DNA of 64,000 nt from Nonomuraea glycinis (lineage in GTDB: Bacteria > Actinomycetota > Actinomycetes > Streptosporangiales > Streptosporangiaceae): contig NZ_BMNK01000011.1 in assembly GCF_014646515.1 (NCBI RefSeq), positions 244,398-308,397 on the forward strand, read 5' to 3'. Position numbers and translations under genes: made by a program. Positions 20,315 to 28,629 of the stretch are shown in pieces. Position 1 is the stretch's first letter; each line of letters starts with the position of its first letter. The notes beneath the pieces were generated by a model. The model saw only the letters and a program-made list of their open reading frames with translations. It made no database searches and was not told where the DNA came from.

Positions 20315-21705
20315 CCCCACCCCAACCGGACCCCCACACCGACCCACCACCGCCAGAACAGGCGGCTTACGGCGAGGTCGCGAGGCGGGTGGCCGCAGGC
20401 GAGGTCGTGGAGCAGGCGGCTCCGGGCGGGAGTGCGGGGCGGGTGGCGTCGGGGCGGGTGTTGCGGGGTGGGCTTGCCGGGGTGATGGGGGCGGGGGTGG
20501 CCGCGCTGGCTCAGTTCGGGCTCGTCGTGGTCGTCACCAGGGCGTTCTCCGTCGAGCAGGCGGGGGCGTTCTTCACGGTCACCGCGTTGATGCTGATGGC
20601 GGCCGGGATCGTCAAGCTGGACGCGGGCAATGGGCTGGTGTACTTCATCGCCAGAGCCAACGCCTTCGAATATCGCGGCATATCGGGATATATCCGGGCG
20701 GCGCTGGTGCCCGTCACGGGGGCCGCGACGCTCGCCGGCGTGCTGCTGTACCCCTGGCTCGGCCCGGTGGCCCTGGCCCTGCCGGTGCTGGCCGTGGCGG
20801 ACGTCCTGCTCGCCGCCGGCCGGGGCTTCGGCGCCCTACGACCCACGGTGCTGCTCAGCGGGGTGCTGCTCCCGATCGGCCAGCTCGCCCTGGTGGCCGG
20901 CGTGGCACTGCCTGCCTGGACGCTGCCTGCCTGGGTGCTGCCTGTCGCGTGGGCGCTGCCGTACCTGCCCGTGCTGGTGCTGGCGGCGCTCGCTCTGCGC
21001 GGTCGCGCGCCCCGCACGCCCTACCTGCCCGGCACCGGACGGGACCTGTGGCGGCACACGGCCCCGAGGTCGGTGGCGGCCGCGGTCCAGGCCGTGTTCC
21101 AGCGGTTCGACATCGTGATCGTCGCCCTGCTCGCCGGCCCCGCGCAGGCGGCCGTCTACACCGCCGCGACCCGCTTCAAGATCGTGGGCCAGCTCGCCAA
21201 CCAGGGCCTGGCGCAGGCCGTACAACCGCGCCTGGTCAGAGCGCTCGCCGACGGCGACCTGGCCGCGGCCAGGGAGCTGTACCAGGCGACCACCATGTGG
21301 CTGGTGCTGCTGACCTGGCCCGTCTGGCTGGCCTACGCCCTGGCCGCCCCCTGGCTGCTGCGGCTCTTCGGCGACGGCTACGGCGCGGCGACGCCCGTGG
21401 CGCTGGTCCTGGCGGCCACGATGATGGCGGCCACGGCGTCCGGCATGGTCGACGTCGTGCTGACCGCCGCCGGCCACACCACGGCCAGCCTGCGCAACCT
21501 CGTCGCGGCCGGTGCCTGCACGGTCCTGCTGGACTTGGCGCTGATCCCGGCGCACGGCGCGCTGGGCGCGGCGCTCGGCTGGTCCGCGGGCGTGCTGGTC
21601 AGGAACGCGCTACCGCTCTGGCAGCTCCACCACCGCTACGGCCTGCGCCCCTTCGGCCGGCACAGCCGCTCGGCGCTGCGCCCGCGCGCCTGGGCCACGG
21701 CATGA
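20302..21705 (+). CDS. Wzx/MATE-like polysaccharide flippase
   Basis: A 467-residue membrane protein with about 12-14 helices, starting after a Pro- and Gly-rich cytoplasmic extension of about 50 residues. Hydrophobic segments such as GLAGVMGAGVAALAQFGLVVVV and the RSVAAAVQAVFQRFDIVIVALL helix are typical of the polysaccharide transport/oligosaccharidyl-lipid flippase family. It would carry lipid-linked repeat units across the membrane to the polymerase. The start lies within the sulfotransferase end, and the stop overlaps the next start (ATGA). Confidence 0.87.
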   Translation: MANLTPPQPDPHTDPPPPEQAAYGEVARRVAAGEVVEQAAPGGSAGRVASGRVLRGGLAGVMGAGVAALAQFGLVVVVTRAFSVEQAGAFFTVTALMLMAAGIVKLDAGNGLVYFIARANAFEYRGISGYIRAALVPVTGAATLAGVLLYPWLGPVALALPVLAVADVLLAAGRGFGALRPTVLLSGVLLPIGQLALVAGVALPAWTLPAWVLPVAWALPYLPVLVLAALALRGRAPRTPYLPGTGRDLWRHTAPRSVAAAVQAVFQRFDIVIVALLAGPAQAAVYTAATRFKIVGQLANQGLAQAVQPRLVRALADGDLAAARELYQATTMWLVLLTWPVWLAYALAAPWLLRLFGDGYGAATPVALVLAATMMAATASGMVDVVLTAAGHTTASLRNLVAAGACTVLLDLALIPAHGALGAALGWSAGVLVRNALPLWQLHHRYGLRPFGRHSRSALRPRAWATA

Positions 21706-22622
21706 GCGCCCGCCCTCCGGTGCTGGTCACCGGGCTGCCGAGAAGCGGCACGAGCTGGGCGGGCAAGATGCTGGCCGCCGGCGGCGAGCTCGTCTACGTC
21801 AACGAGCCGCTCAACCCGCAGCATCCGCCCGGCCGCTGCCCCGGCATCCTGCGCGCCCAGGTACGCCACCGCTTCCAGTACATCTGCGACGACAACGCGC
21901 CCACCTGGCTGCCCGCCTTCCGCGACACCGTCGCGCTGCGCTACCGCTGGGCGGCCGAGCTGCGGGCCAACCGCTCCCCGTACGACCTGGCGCGCATGAT
22001 CCGCTACGGCGGGGCCTTCACGCTGGGCCGCCTCGCGGGGCGGCGGGCGCTGCTGGACGACCCGTTCGCGGTGCTGTCGGCGGGCTGGTTCGCCGAGCGG
22101 CTGGGGTGCAAGGTGATCGCCCTCGTCCGGGACCCGGTGTCGTTCGTGGCGAGCTGGCAGCGCCTCGGCTGGACCGTCTACTTCCACGAGCTGCTCGAAC
22201 AGCCGCTGCTCGTCCGCGACCATCCCCAGGTGCTGCGGCTGCGCGTCCTGGTCGGCTCGCAGGACCGGATCGCGAAGGCGGCGGCGCTGTGGCAGGTGAC
22301 GCGAGAGATCCTCGCACGCACCCCCGGCATCCTGGTCACCTCCTACGACGACCTCGCCGCCGACCCCCGGACGGGCTTCAAGCGCCTGTACGACTACGCC
22401 GGCCTGGCGTGGACCCCCGCCGCCGAGGAGCGCGTCATGAAGGCGTGCACCGCCCCCGGCAGCCGGGACCAGGGATTCGCCTGGTCAGGACTGTCTCGCA
22501 CCGCCTACCGCCCGATGGACTCGCGGGCGGCCCTGCGGGCAGGCGCCAGGGGCCTCACCCAGGAGGAGATCGACAGGATCAGGGCGCTGACCGACGACGC
22601 ATGCGGGTGGCCACCGAGGTGA
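21702..22622 (+). CDS. second sulfotransferase
   Basis: A 306-residue sulfotransferase-fold protein. The PSB loop VTGLPRSGTSWAGKML is at residue 8 and the 3'-PB motif KVIALVRDPVSFVASW near residue 140; DLAADPRTGFKRLYDYAG is the usual late helix. It differs from the other two sulfotransferases over most of its length, so it likely modifies another position or sugar. It ends the rightward operon. Its last 44 bp overlap the end of the convergent WecG-type gene. Confidence 0.85.
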   Translation: MSARPPVLVTGLPRSGTSWAGKMLAAGGELVYVNEPLNPQHPPGRCPGILRAQVRHRFQYICDDNAPTWLPAFRDTVALRYRWAAELRANRSPYDLARMIRYGGAFTLGRLAGRRALLDDPFAVLSAGWFAERLGCKVIALVRDPVSFVASWQRLGWTVYFHELLEQPLLVRDHPQVLRLRVLVGSQDRIAKAAALWQVTREILARTPGILVTSYDDLAADPRTGFKRLYDYAGLAWTPAAEERVMKACTAPGSRDQGFAWSGLSRTAYRPMDSRAALRAGARGLTQEEIDRIRALTDDACGWPPR

Positions 22623-23385
22623 GCAGCAGGCGCAGCGCGAACGGCACGTCGTCCACCAGATAGCGCCGGGCCAGCCGGCCGGGCTCGCAGGCCAGCCTGA
22701 ACAGCCATTCGAGCCCCGCCCCGCGCATCCATCGAGGCGCCCGTGACACCGTGCCGGCGGCGAACCCGATCGCCGCCCCGCACCCCACGAACCAGGTGCC
22801 GGGCAGCTCGCGGCGCAGCTCGTCGATGAGCAGATCCTGCCGGGGGAAGCCGAGCCCCACGAACACCAGCCTCGGCCCCGCCCGTACGACCTTCCGCCGC
22901 GCCTGCTGCCTGCCCCGCGCGGTCGCGTCGAACCCGTACGGGGGCGCGTCCACCCCGCAGACCCGCAGCCGTGGATGGCGGCCCGCCAGCTCGGCGGCCG
23001 CCGCCGCGGCGACCCCGGGCGGGCCGCCGAGCAGATAGACGGGCCACCCGCGGCGAGCGGCCCGATCGCTCAGCGACCAGATGAGATCCGCCCCCGTGAC
23101 CCGCTCGGGCACCGGCGTCCCCAGCAGCCGTGACGCCCACACCAGCGGCATCCCGTCGGCCACCACCACCTCGGCCCCGTCCACCAGCTCCCGCAGCGCG
23201 GCGTCCCCGGCGACGGCCTGGCAGATGTCCACGTTCGGGGTGACGATGTGCCCGCCTCGGCCGGCGGACAGCTCGGCCTCGACCCGCTCGGCCACCTCGT
23301 CCTCGGTCAGCGGATCGAACCCGACCCCGCCGACCACCACCCGCGCCGCCCGGCCGGTGGACGCGTTCGCGCGGATCCGGGCCAT
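22579..23385 (-). CDS. WecG/TagA/CpsF-family glycosyltransferase (GT26)
   Basis: A 268-residue GT26 enzyme that adds a sugar (for example an acetamido-sugar) to a polyprenyl-linked acceptor. Motifs: GGHIVTPNVDICQ near residue 44, VVVADGMPLVWASRL near 73, GADLIWSLSDRA near 98 and RLVFVGLGFPRQDLLIDEL near 165. The start at 23385 lies in the first unit of a 46-bp triplication and overlaps a TGA (TGATG). The first ten residues MARIRANAST come from the repeat and are not part of the family core, which begins around VVVGGVGFDPL. The end overlaps the convergent sulfotransferase gene by 44 bp. Confidence 0.88.
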   Translation of the reverse strand: MARIRANASTGRAARVVVGGVGFDPLTEDEVAERVEAELSAGRGGHIVTPNVDICQAVAGDAALRELVDGAEVVVADGMPLVWASRLLGTPVPERVTGADLIWSLSDRAARRGWPVYLLGGPPGVAAAAAAELAGRHPRLRVCGVDAPPYGFDATARGRQQARRKVVRAGPRLVFVGLGFPRQDLLIDELRRELPGTWFVGCGAAIGFAAGTVSRAPRWMRGAGLEWLFRLACEPGRLARRYLVDDVPFALRLLLTSVATRMRRRSAP

Positions 23386-23496
23386 CAGATGCCCCGCCCG
23401 CGATCAGGCGCGTTCGCGCGGATCCAGGTCATCCGATGCCGCGCCCGCGTGGACGCGTTCGCGCGGATCCGGGCCATCAGATGCCCCGCCCGCGAT
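23359..23496. repeat. 46-bp tandem triplication at a glycosyltransferase junction
   Basis: Three head-to-tail units at 23359-23405, 23406-23450 and 23451-23496. Units 1 and 3 share an identical 46-bp core beginning GGACGCGTTCGCGCGGATCC; the middle unit differs at several bases and in length (47 and 45 bp spacing). Each unit carries the ATG of a MARIRAN- or MTWIRAN-type peptide on the minus strand, and units 1 and 3 carry a TGATG stop-start overlap. Confidence 0.95.
23385..23477 (-). CDS. 30-codon mini-ORF bridging two glycosyltransferase genes
   Basis: The ATG at 23477 overlaps the TGA of the upstream GT2 gene (TGATG), and its own TGA at 23385-23387 overlaps the ATG of the WecG-type gene in the same way. 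The 30-residue product is two diverged copies of a repeat unit (MARIRANAST and MTWIRANAP) and ends in RGRGI, the same tail as the GT2 protein. It arose by triplication of the junction. It may serve only to pass ribosomes on from one gene to the next; a functional peptide is not shown. Confidence 0.55.
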   Translation of the reverse strand: MARIRANASTRARHRMTWIRANAPDRGRGI

Positions 23497-24499
23497 GGTG
23501 CAGCAGGGCCAGGACCGTGGCGGCGGGGATCAGGCCCGCGGCCACCGCCAGGGCGATGGGGGCGCGTGGCTCGCCGAACCGAGCGGCGAGGGTGCGGACG
23601 ACCCAGCGTGCCGCGCTGCGGCGGTTTCCCAGGGCGGCATGGCCGAAGGCCAGCTGACCGTAGATCCGTGCCGCGCCGCGCGGATCCACGGCCAGTTCGG
23701 GGTGCCGGGCGAGCATCCACTCAAGCCCGGCGATACGGTCCGCCCATCGGGCGACATAGTGGGACGCGCCCCACCGAACCCGTACGAGCGGCTCGTCGGC
23801 GTTGGCGATCGGGTGGCGCTTGGCGGCGCGGAGCGCGAGATCCCAATCCTCGTTCTGGCCTCGGGGGGCGCTCTCGTCCACCCAGAAGGTGCCGCGCCTG
23901 AACAGGAATGTCGAGGAGTGCACCATCACCATGCGGGAGCGCACCAGGTCAGCGGCGGTGACCCGGTCGGTCCCGGCCGGCCTGGGCACCCGTCGCCCGC
24001 CGTACTCGATCTCGATGCCGCAGCTCGCGAACTCGGCGCCGCCGTCGGCGAGCAGGCGCGTCTGCGCGGCGAGCTTGCCCGGCAGCCACAGATCGTCGTC
24101 GTCGCAGAAGGCGATCAGGTCGGTGTCACAAGCGGCGATACCGGTATTGCGCGCCCCCGGCAACCCCGGAGTGAACCGATTGGGCAACACCCGCACGGCG
24201 GGTCTGGGGGCGCCTCCACCGCCTACGGGTCGGCGGACGCCAGCGTCGCCGGCGGAGTGCGGGCCGCCGCCGTCCATGGCGGACCGGGCGCCCTCCGCAG
24301 ATCGGCGGACGCCACCGCCGACGACAGGGTGGAGATCATCGACGACGCTGTGGAGGGGGCCGCCGTCGACGACGACCACCACGCTTACCTGGCCTGTGTA
24401 GTCCTGAGTGAGTGCCGCCTCGACGGCCGCGCGTAGCTGGGCGGGGCGGTCGCCGCGGGTGGGGATCACCACCCCTACCGAGGCGGCCGTACGGCTCAC
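23477..24499 (-). CDS. family 2 glycosyltransferase with a low-complexity insert
   Basis: A 340-residue GT-A enzyme: N-terminal VGVVIPTRGDRPAQL, DGG after the first strands, LPGARNTGIAACDTDLIAF and the metal-binding DDDDLWLP, then NEDWDLALRAAKRHP. A Gly/Arg-rich insert of about 45 residues with internal near-repeats follows the DGG at residue 46. The C-terminus has one hydrophobic helix. The GTG start at 24499 overlaps the sulfotransferase stop (GTGA); an upstream in-frame extension has no homology. It probably adds a sugar to the lipid-linked repeat unit. The end lies in the 46-bp triplication. Confidence 0.85.
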   Translation of the reverse strand: MSRTAASVGVVIPTRGDRPAQLRAAVEAALTQDYTGQVSVVVVVDGGPLHSVVDDLHPVVGGGVRRSAEGARSAMDGGGPHSAGDAGVRRPVGGGGAPRPAVRVLPNRFTPGLPGARNTGIAACDTDLIAFCDDDDLWLPGKLAAQTRLLADGGAEFASCGIEIEYGGRRVPRPAGTDRVTAADLVRSRMVMVHSSTFLFRRGTFWVDESAPRGQNEDWDLALRAAKRHPIANADEPLVRVRWGASHYVARWADRIAGLEWMLARHPELAVDPRGAARIYGQLAFGHAALGNRRSAARWVVRTLAARFGEPRAPIALAVAAGLIPAATVLALLHHRGRGI

Positions 24500-25407
24500 G
24501 CGGTGTCCCTTCCGTAGCCGTACCGGGCTCTGAGCGGCCAGGTGAGGGCCGCCACCAGGCTGCGGTGGTGGCGGGGCAGGCCGCGCAGCCAGGAGTCGTC
24601 CCTGGCCAGCTCGACGGCCCCGGCGGTGAAGCGCATCGGGTTGCCCGAAGCGGTGTGCGCCGTGGTCAGGTAGGCGGTCGTGCCGTGCAGGAACGGCAGG
24701 CGCGGGGAGGTGAAGCCGAGGTCCTGAGCCAGGTTCGTCAGTGTCTCGTGCGGTGTGGCCAGCAGGTCCTCGTAGCGGACGCGGGTGACGGGCGCTCCCC
24801 GGACGGCCAGCAGCTCCAGGGCGAGGTTCTGGGCCGTCCAGTGCACGGCGGTGCGGGCGGGGCCCCAGCGGGTCATCGGCTTGCCGTCCTCGGGCCGGGC
24901 CACGGTCCTGCACCAGGAGTGGGCGACGGCTCGGGGCTCGCGGACCACCTGCACGACGTGGACGTCCACCCCCGCCTCCAGCAGGCAGTAGGCGAGCGAG
25001 GCGTGCTTGCTGGAGTCGACCACCGTCCGGGCCTGCGCCGCCTCGGCCGCCGCCTGGTAGATCCGGCGGTAGGCGCGTACGTACTCAGGCAGGTCCTCGT
25101 GGGTGATGCGCGCCAGCCGGCGCGTGCGGTCGACCCGGTGGCGCAATGCCAGGACGCGCTCGGCCAGCATGGACGTCCAGCCGCCGAAGGCGCGCTCGCC
25201 GACGTCACGCCAGAACGGGCACGCGGTGAACGGCCTGCCGCAGCCGCACGGCTCGTCGGCCAGGACGCCGCGCTCCCACAGGTGCACCACCTCACCGAGG
25301 GGCGCCACCTCGGGCAACTGGCCGAGGAGCCGTTCGAGCAGAGTGGTGCCGCTACGGCCGAGGCCGCCCAGGAAGATCACACGGGGAGCGGTCGAACGAT
25401 CGGTCAC
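24496..25407 (-). CDS. third sulfotransferase (LPS/Stf0-like)
   Basis: A 303-residue sulfotransferase. PSB loop IFLGGLGRSGTTLLERLL is near residue 10, a Cys-rich patch CGCGRPFTACPFW near 54, VVDSSKHASLAY near 128 and the 3'-PB motif VHVVQVVREPRAVAHSW near 148. This pattern with VDSSK and VREPR is common to the actinobacterial sulfotransferase group seen in glycolipid and capsule loci. It starts the leftward run ST3-GT2-mini-ORF-WecG. A strong terminator of the cys operon lies upstream, so it has its own promoter in the 25408-25530 gap. Confidence 0.87.
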   Translation of the reverse strand: MTDRSTAPRVIFLGGLGRSGTTLLERLLGQLPEVAPLGEVVHLWERGVLADEPCGCGRPFTACPFWRDVGERAFGGWTSMLAERVLALRHRVDRTRRLARITHEDLPEYVRAYRRIYQAAAEAAQARTVVDSSKHASLAYCLLEAGVDVHVVQVVREPRAVAHSWCRTVARPEDGKPMTRWGPARTAVHWTAQNLALELLAVRGAPVTRVRYEDLLATPHETLTNLAQDLGFTSPRLPFLHGTTAYLTTAHTASGNPMRFTAGAVELARDDSWLRGLPRHHRSLVAALTWPLRARYGYGRDTA

Positions 25408-25542
25408 AAGGGTGAACCCTCACGTCGCGAACACGGAACGTGGAGATGCTAGCGCGGAGAGTAATCAAAGTGTCGCCGAATCGCCAAGAGATCTACCTTC
25501 AACGCCACAGGACCGGAAAGAGCCCCCGTGCAACGAAAAGGC

Positions 25543-25574
25543 CCGGCCGACGGCTCAGCTAGCGCGTCGGCCGG
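25543..25574 (-). terminator. rho-independent terminator after cysN
   Basis: On the minus strand a perfect 10-bp stem (CCGGCCGACG/CGTCGGCCGG) with a 12-nt loop is followed by CTTTTCG. It lies about 90 bp after the cysN stop and separates the leftward sugar transferase-cysQ-cysD-cysN transcript from the sulfotransferase gene. Confidence 0.8.
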
Positions 25575-25624
25575 ACCTGACACCTCGGACTCGGCCCGCG
25601 GTCCGAACAGGTTCTTCACTCAGA

Positions 25625-25659
25625 ACCGCAAGACTCAGGACCGCAAGACTCAGGACCGG
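25625..25659. repeat. 15-bp tandem repeat after cysN
   Basis: Two exact copies of ACCGCAAGACTCAGG (25625-25639 and 25640-25654) followed by a partial third. It lies between the cysN stop and the terminator hairpin and has no coding role visible. Confidence 0.8.
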
Positions 25660-25663
25660 AAGG

Positions 25664-26926
25664 TCAGCGGACCTCCAGGATCATGCCGGCGCCCACGGTC
25701 CCGTTGGTGGACTCGTCCACCAGGATGAAACCGCCGGTCATCCGGTTGCGGCCGTAGTCGTCCACGAACAGCGGCTGCGTGATCCGGAGCGTGACGCGGC
25801 CGATCTCGTTGAGGCCCAGCGACGTCGCCTCCTCGTCCCGGTGCAGGGTGTTGACGTCCAGGCGGTATTGCAGGTCGCGGACGAGGGCCCGAGCCGTCCG
25901 GGTGGTGTGCTTGATGGTCAGCTTGGAGCGGGGCGTGAGCTTCACGCCGTCCGCCATCCAGCAGACCATCGCCTCCAGGTCCTGGACCACCTGCGGCTGG
26001 TTGTTGGGCCGGGCGATCATGTCGCCCCGGGAGATGTCGAGGTCGTCCTCGAAGCGGAGCGTCACCGACATGGGCGGGAACGCCTCCTCCACCGGCCCGT
26101 CGAAGGTGTCGATGGAGGCGATCCTGGTCGTCAGGCCGGACGGCAGGTGCACCACCTCGTCGCCCGGCTTGAGCACCCCGCCCGCGACCTGGCCGGCATA
26201 GCCCCGGTAGTCGTGGAAGGCGTGGTCGGTGGCCCGGTTGGGGCGGATGACGTATTGGACGGGGAAGCGCACGTCGACCAGGTTGCGGTCGGAGGCGATG
26301 TGCACGTTCTCCAGGTGGTGGAGCAGCGAGGTGCCTTGGTACCAGGGGGTGTTCTCGGAGCGGGACACCACGTTGTCGCCGTTGAGCGCGGAGATGGGGA
26401 TGAACGTGAGGTCGGACACGTTCAGCTTGGACGCGAAGGCGGTGAACTCCTCGCGGATCTCGTCGAAGCGCTCCTCGGAGTAGTCCACCAGGTCCATCTT
26501 GTTGACGGCCAGCACCAGGTGGGGGACGCGCAGGAGAGAGGTGAGGAAGGCGTGCCGGCGCGACTGCTCCAGCACGCCCTTGCGCGCGTCGATGAGAATG
26601 ATCGCCAGGTCGGCGGTGGAGGCGCCGGTCACCATGTTGCGGGTGTACTGGATGTGCCCGGGGGTGTCCGCGATGATGAACTTGCGGCGCGGCGTCGCGA
26701 AGTAGCGGTAGGCGACGTCGATGGTGATGCCCTGCTCCCGCTCGGCCCGCAGGCCGTCGGTGAGCAGCGACAGGTCGGTGTATTCGGTGCCGCGGTCGCG
26801 CGAGGTGCGCTCGACCGCCTCGAGCTGGTCTTCGAAGATCGCCTTGGAGTCGAACAGGAGCCGCCCGATGAGGGTGGACTTGCCGTCGTCGACGCTTCCC
26901 GCCGTGGCGAAACGCAGAATGTCCAT
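25664..26926 (-). CDS. cysN: sulfate adenylyltransferase subunit 1 (GTPase)
   Basis: A 420-residue EF-Tu-like GTPase that drives ATP sulfurylase together with CysD: sulfate plus ATP gives APS. G1 loop TAGSVDDGKSTLIGRLL, switch/G3 IADTPGHIQYTRN, G4 VNKMDLVDYS, then two beta-barrel domains. There is no C-terminal APS kinase fusion as in NodQ; that activity is in the separate cysC. The start is 4 bp after the cysD stop, so the two are co-translated. No cysH (APS/PAPS reductase) is found in the window. Confidence 0.97.
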   Translation of the reverse strand: MDILRFATAGSVDDGKSTLIGRLLFDSKAIFEDQLEAVERTSRDRGTEYTDLSLLTDGLRAEREQGITIDVAYRYFATPRRKFIIADTPGHIQYTRNMVTGASTADLAIILIDARKGVLEQSRRHAFLTSLLRVPHLVLAVNKMDLVDYSEERFDEIREEFTAFASKLNVSDLTFIPISALNGDNVVSRSENTPWYQGTSLLHHLENVHIASDRNLVDVRFPVQYVIRPNRATDHAFHDYRGYAGQVAGGVLKPGDEVVHLPSGLTTRIASIDTFDGPVEEAFPPMSVTLRFEDDLDISRGDMIARPNNQPQVVQDLEAMVCWMADGVKLTPRSKLTIKHTTRTARALVRDLQYRLDVNTLHRDEEATSLGLNEIGRVTLRITQPLFVDDYGRNRMTGGFILVDESTNGTVGAGMILEVR

Positions 26927-26930
26927 CGGT

Positions 26931-27845
26931 TTAGAAGTAACCTTCCCGCTTGCGATCCTCCATGGCGGCCTCCGAGGCGCGGTCGTCGGCCCTGGTGGCC
27001 CCGCGCTCGGTGATCCGGGTCGCCGCGATCTCCTCGATGATCTCCTCGACCGTCGCCGCCCCGGACTGCACGGCGCCGGTGCAGGTCATGTCGCCCACCG
27101 TGCGATAGCGCACCACGGACTCGAACAGCGGCTCGTCGTCGCCCCGCTGCACGATGTCGGCGTCGGGCAGCAGCATGCCGTCCCGCTCGAAGACCTTGCG
27201 GGTGTGGGCGAAGTAGATGGCGGGGATCTCGATGCCCTCCCGCCGGATGTAGTCCCAGATGTCCAGCTCGGTCCAGTTGGACAGCGGGAACACCCGGATG
27301 TGCTCGCCCTTGCTGATCCGCGCGTTGTAGAGATTCCACAGCTCGGGGCGCTGATTCTTCGGGTCCCACTGGCCGAAGTCGTCGCGGAAGGAGAACACCC
27401 GCTCCTTGGCCCTGGCCTTCTCCTCGTCGCGCCTGGCGCCGCCGAACACCGCGTCGAACTCGTGCTCCTCGATGGCGTCGAGCAGCGTGGTCGTCTGCAG
27501 GCGGTTGCGTGAGGCCCGGCGGCCGGTCTGCTCCACCACACGGCCCGCGTCGATGGAGCTCTGCACGCTGGCCACGATCAGGCGGGCGCCGAGCTCGGCG
27601 CTGCGGCGGTCGCGGAACTCGATGACCTCGTCGAAGTTGTGCCCGGTGTCGACGTGCATGAGCGGGAACGGGATGGCGGCGGGCCAGAACGCCTTCTCCG
27701 CGATGCGGAGCATGACGATGGAGTCTTTACCACCGGAGAAGAGCAGACAGGGACGCTCGAACTCGGCCGCCACCTCGCGCATGATGTGAATGGCCTCGGC
27801 TTCGAGGACGTCGAGCTGCGACGTGGTGTAGTCGCGCTGGAGCAT
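26931..27845 (-). CDS. cysD: sulfate adenylyltransferase subunit 2
   Basis: A 304-residue catalytic subunit of ATP sulfurylase of the PP-loop family. The pyrophosphate-binding loop LLFSGGKDSIVML is at residue 34, HVDTGHNFDEVIEFRD near 62, and FGGARRDEEKARAKER near 127, with the GDMTCTGAVQSGA C-terminal motif. It works as a CysD-CysN heterodimer. The ATG at 27845 (MLQRDYT) is preceded by GGAGGAG. It lies 19 bp after cysQ in the same leftward operon. Confidence 0.97.
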   Translation of the reverse strand: MLQRDYTTSQLDVLEAEAIHIMREVAAEFERPCLLFSGGKDSIVMLRIAEKAFWPAAIPFPLMHVDTGHNFDEVIEFRDRRSAELGARLIVASVQSSIDAGRVVEQTGRRASRNRLQTTTLLDAIEEHEFDAVFGGARRDEEKARAKERVFSFRDDFGQWDPKNQRPELWNLYNARISKGEHIRVFPLSNWTELDIWDYIRREGIEIPAIYFAHTRKVFERDGMLLPDADIVQRGDDEPLFESVVRYRTVGDMTCTGAVQSGAATVEEIIEEIAATRITERGATRADDRASEAAMEDRKREGYF

Positions 27846-27864
27846 GAGGGCTCTCCTCCGGCGG

Positions 27865-28629
27865 TTATCGATGCAGGTCCCGGATCCCGGCGAGCAGATT
27901 AGACGCCAAGTCCGGTAGGGAAACCAGAATATCTGGTAGTGAGGGGTCAACTTGGTTGTAGGTCAGCTTCGAGCCGTCGATCCGGCTGGCATGGGCGCCC
28001 GCGGCGAGGGCCACGGCGACCGGCGCGGCCGAATCCCACTCGTACTGACCGCCGGCGTGCACGTATGCCTCGACCTCGCCGGTGAGCACCGCGGAGATCT
28101 TCGCGCCCGCCGAGCCGATCGGCACCAGATCGGCGCCGACCAGATAAGCGAGCTTCTGCACGAACTCCGGCGGCCTGGTGCGGCTCACCGCGATGCGGAA
28201 CCTGCCCCCGTCGTAGGCGGGCAGCTTGGGCGGCTCGGCGGTGGTCAGCGTGCGCCCCTGCGCCGGCAGCGCCACAGCGCCGGCGGTGAGCACTCCCCGC
28301 TCCCACAGCGCCACGTGGACGGCCCAGTCGGACCTGCCCTCCTCGGCGAACTCACGGGTGCCGTCGAGCGGGTCGACGATCCACACCCGATCCGCGCTCT
28401 GCCGGCGCGGATCCATCCGCTCCTCGCGGGTGGCCTCCTCCGACAGCACGCTGTCGGAGGGCCTGAGCCTGGCGAGCGACTCCATCAGCAGGAGGTGCGC
28501 GGCCCGGTCACCGGCGGACCGCAGCACGGCGGGGTCGTCGAAACCCTCACGCCGGCGGACCTGCAACAGGTGCTCCCCCGCCTCGGTGGCCAGGTCGGCG
28601 GCCAGGGCGTGGTCATCACGAATCGTCAT
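27865..28629 (-). CDS. cysQ: 3'(2'),5'-bisphosphate nucleotidase CysQ
   Basis: A 254-residue inositol-monophosphatase-fold enzyme that splits PAP, the by-product of sulfotransferases, to AMP. Metal-binding motif VWIVDPLDGTREFAEEGR is near residue 87 and the second motif YEWDSAAPVAVALA near 206. The ATG at 28629 overlaps the stop of the sugar transferase gene (TGATG) with AAGGAG upstream. The coupling of PAP removal with the first glycosyl-1-phosphate transferase and ATP sulfurylase genes fits a sulfation pathway rather than cysteine synthesis. Confidence 0.93.
   Translation of the reverse strand: MTIRDDHALAADLATEAGEHLLQVRRREGFDDPAVLRSAGDRAAHLLLMESLARLRPSDSVLSEEATREERMDPRRQSADRVWIVDPLDGTREFAEEGRSDWAVHVALWERGVLTAGAVALPAQGRTLTTAEPPKLPAYDGGRFRIAVSRTRPPEFVQKLAYLVGADLVPIGSAGAKISAVLTGEVEAYVHAGGQYEWDSAAPVAVALAAGAHASRIDGSKLTYNQVDPSLPDILVSLPDLASNLLAGIRDLHR

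Noticed and set aside
23359..23496. Possible CRISPR array
   Set aside because: The three units are contiguous with no spacers, have diverged bases and carry gene starts; no cas genes are near.
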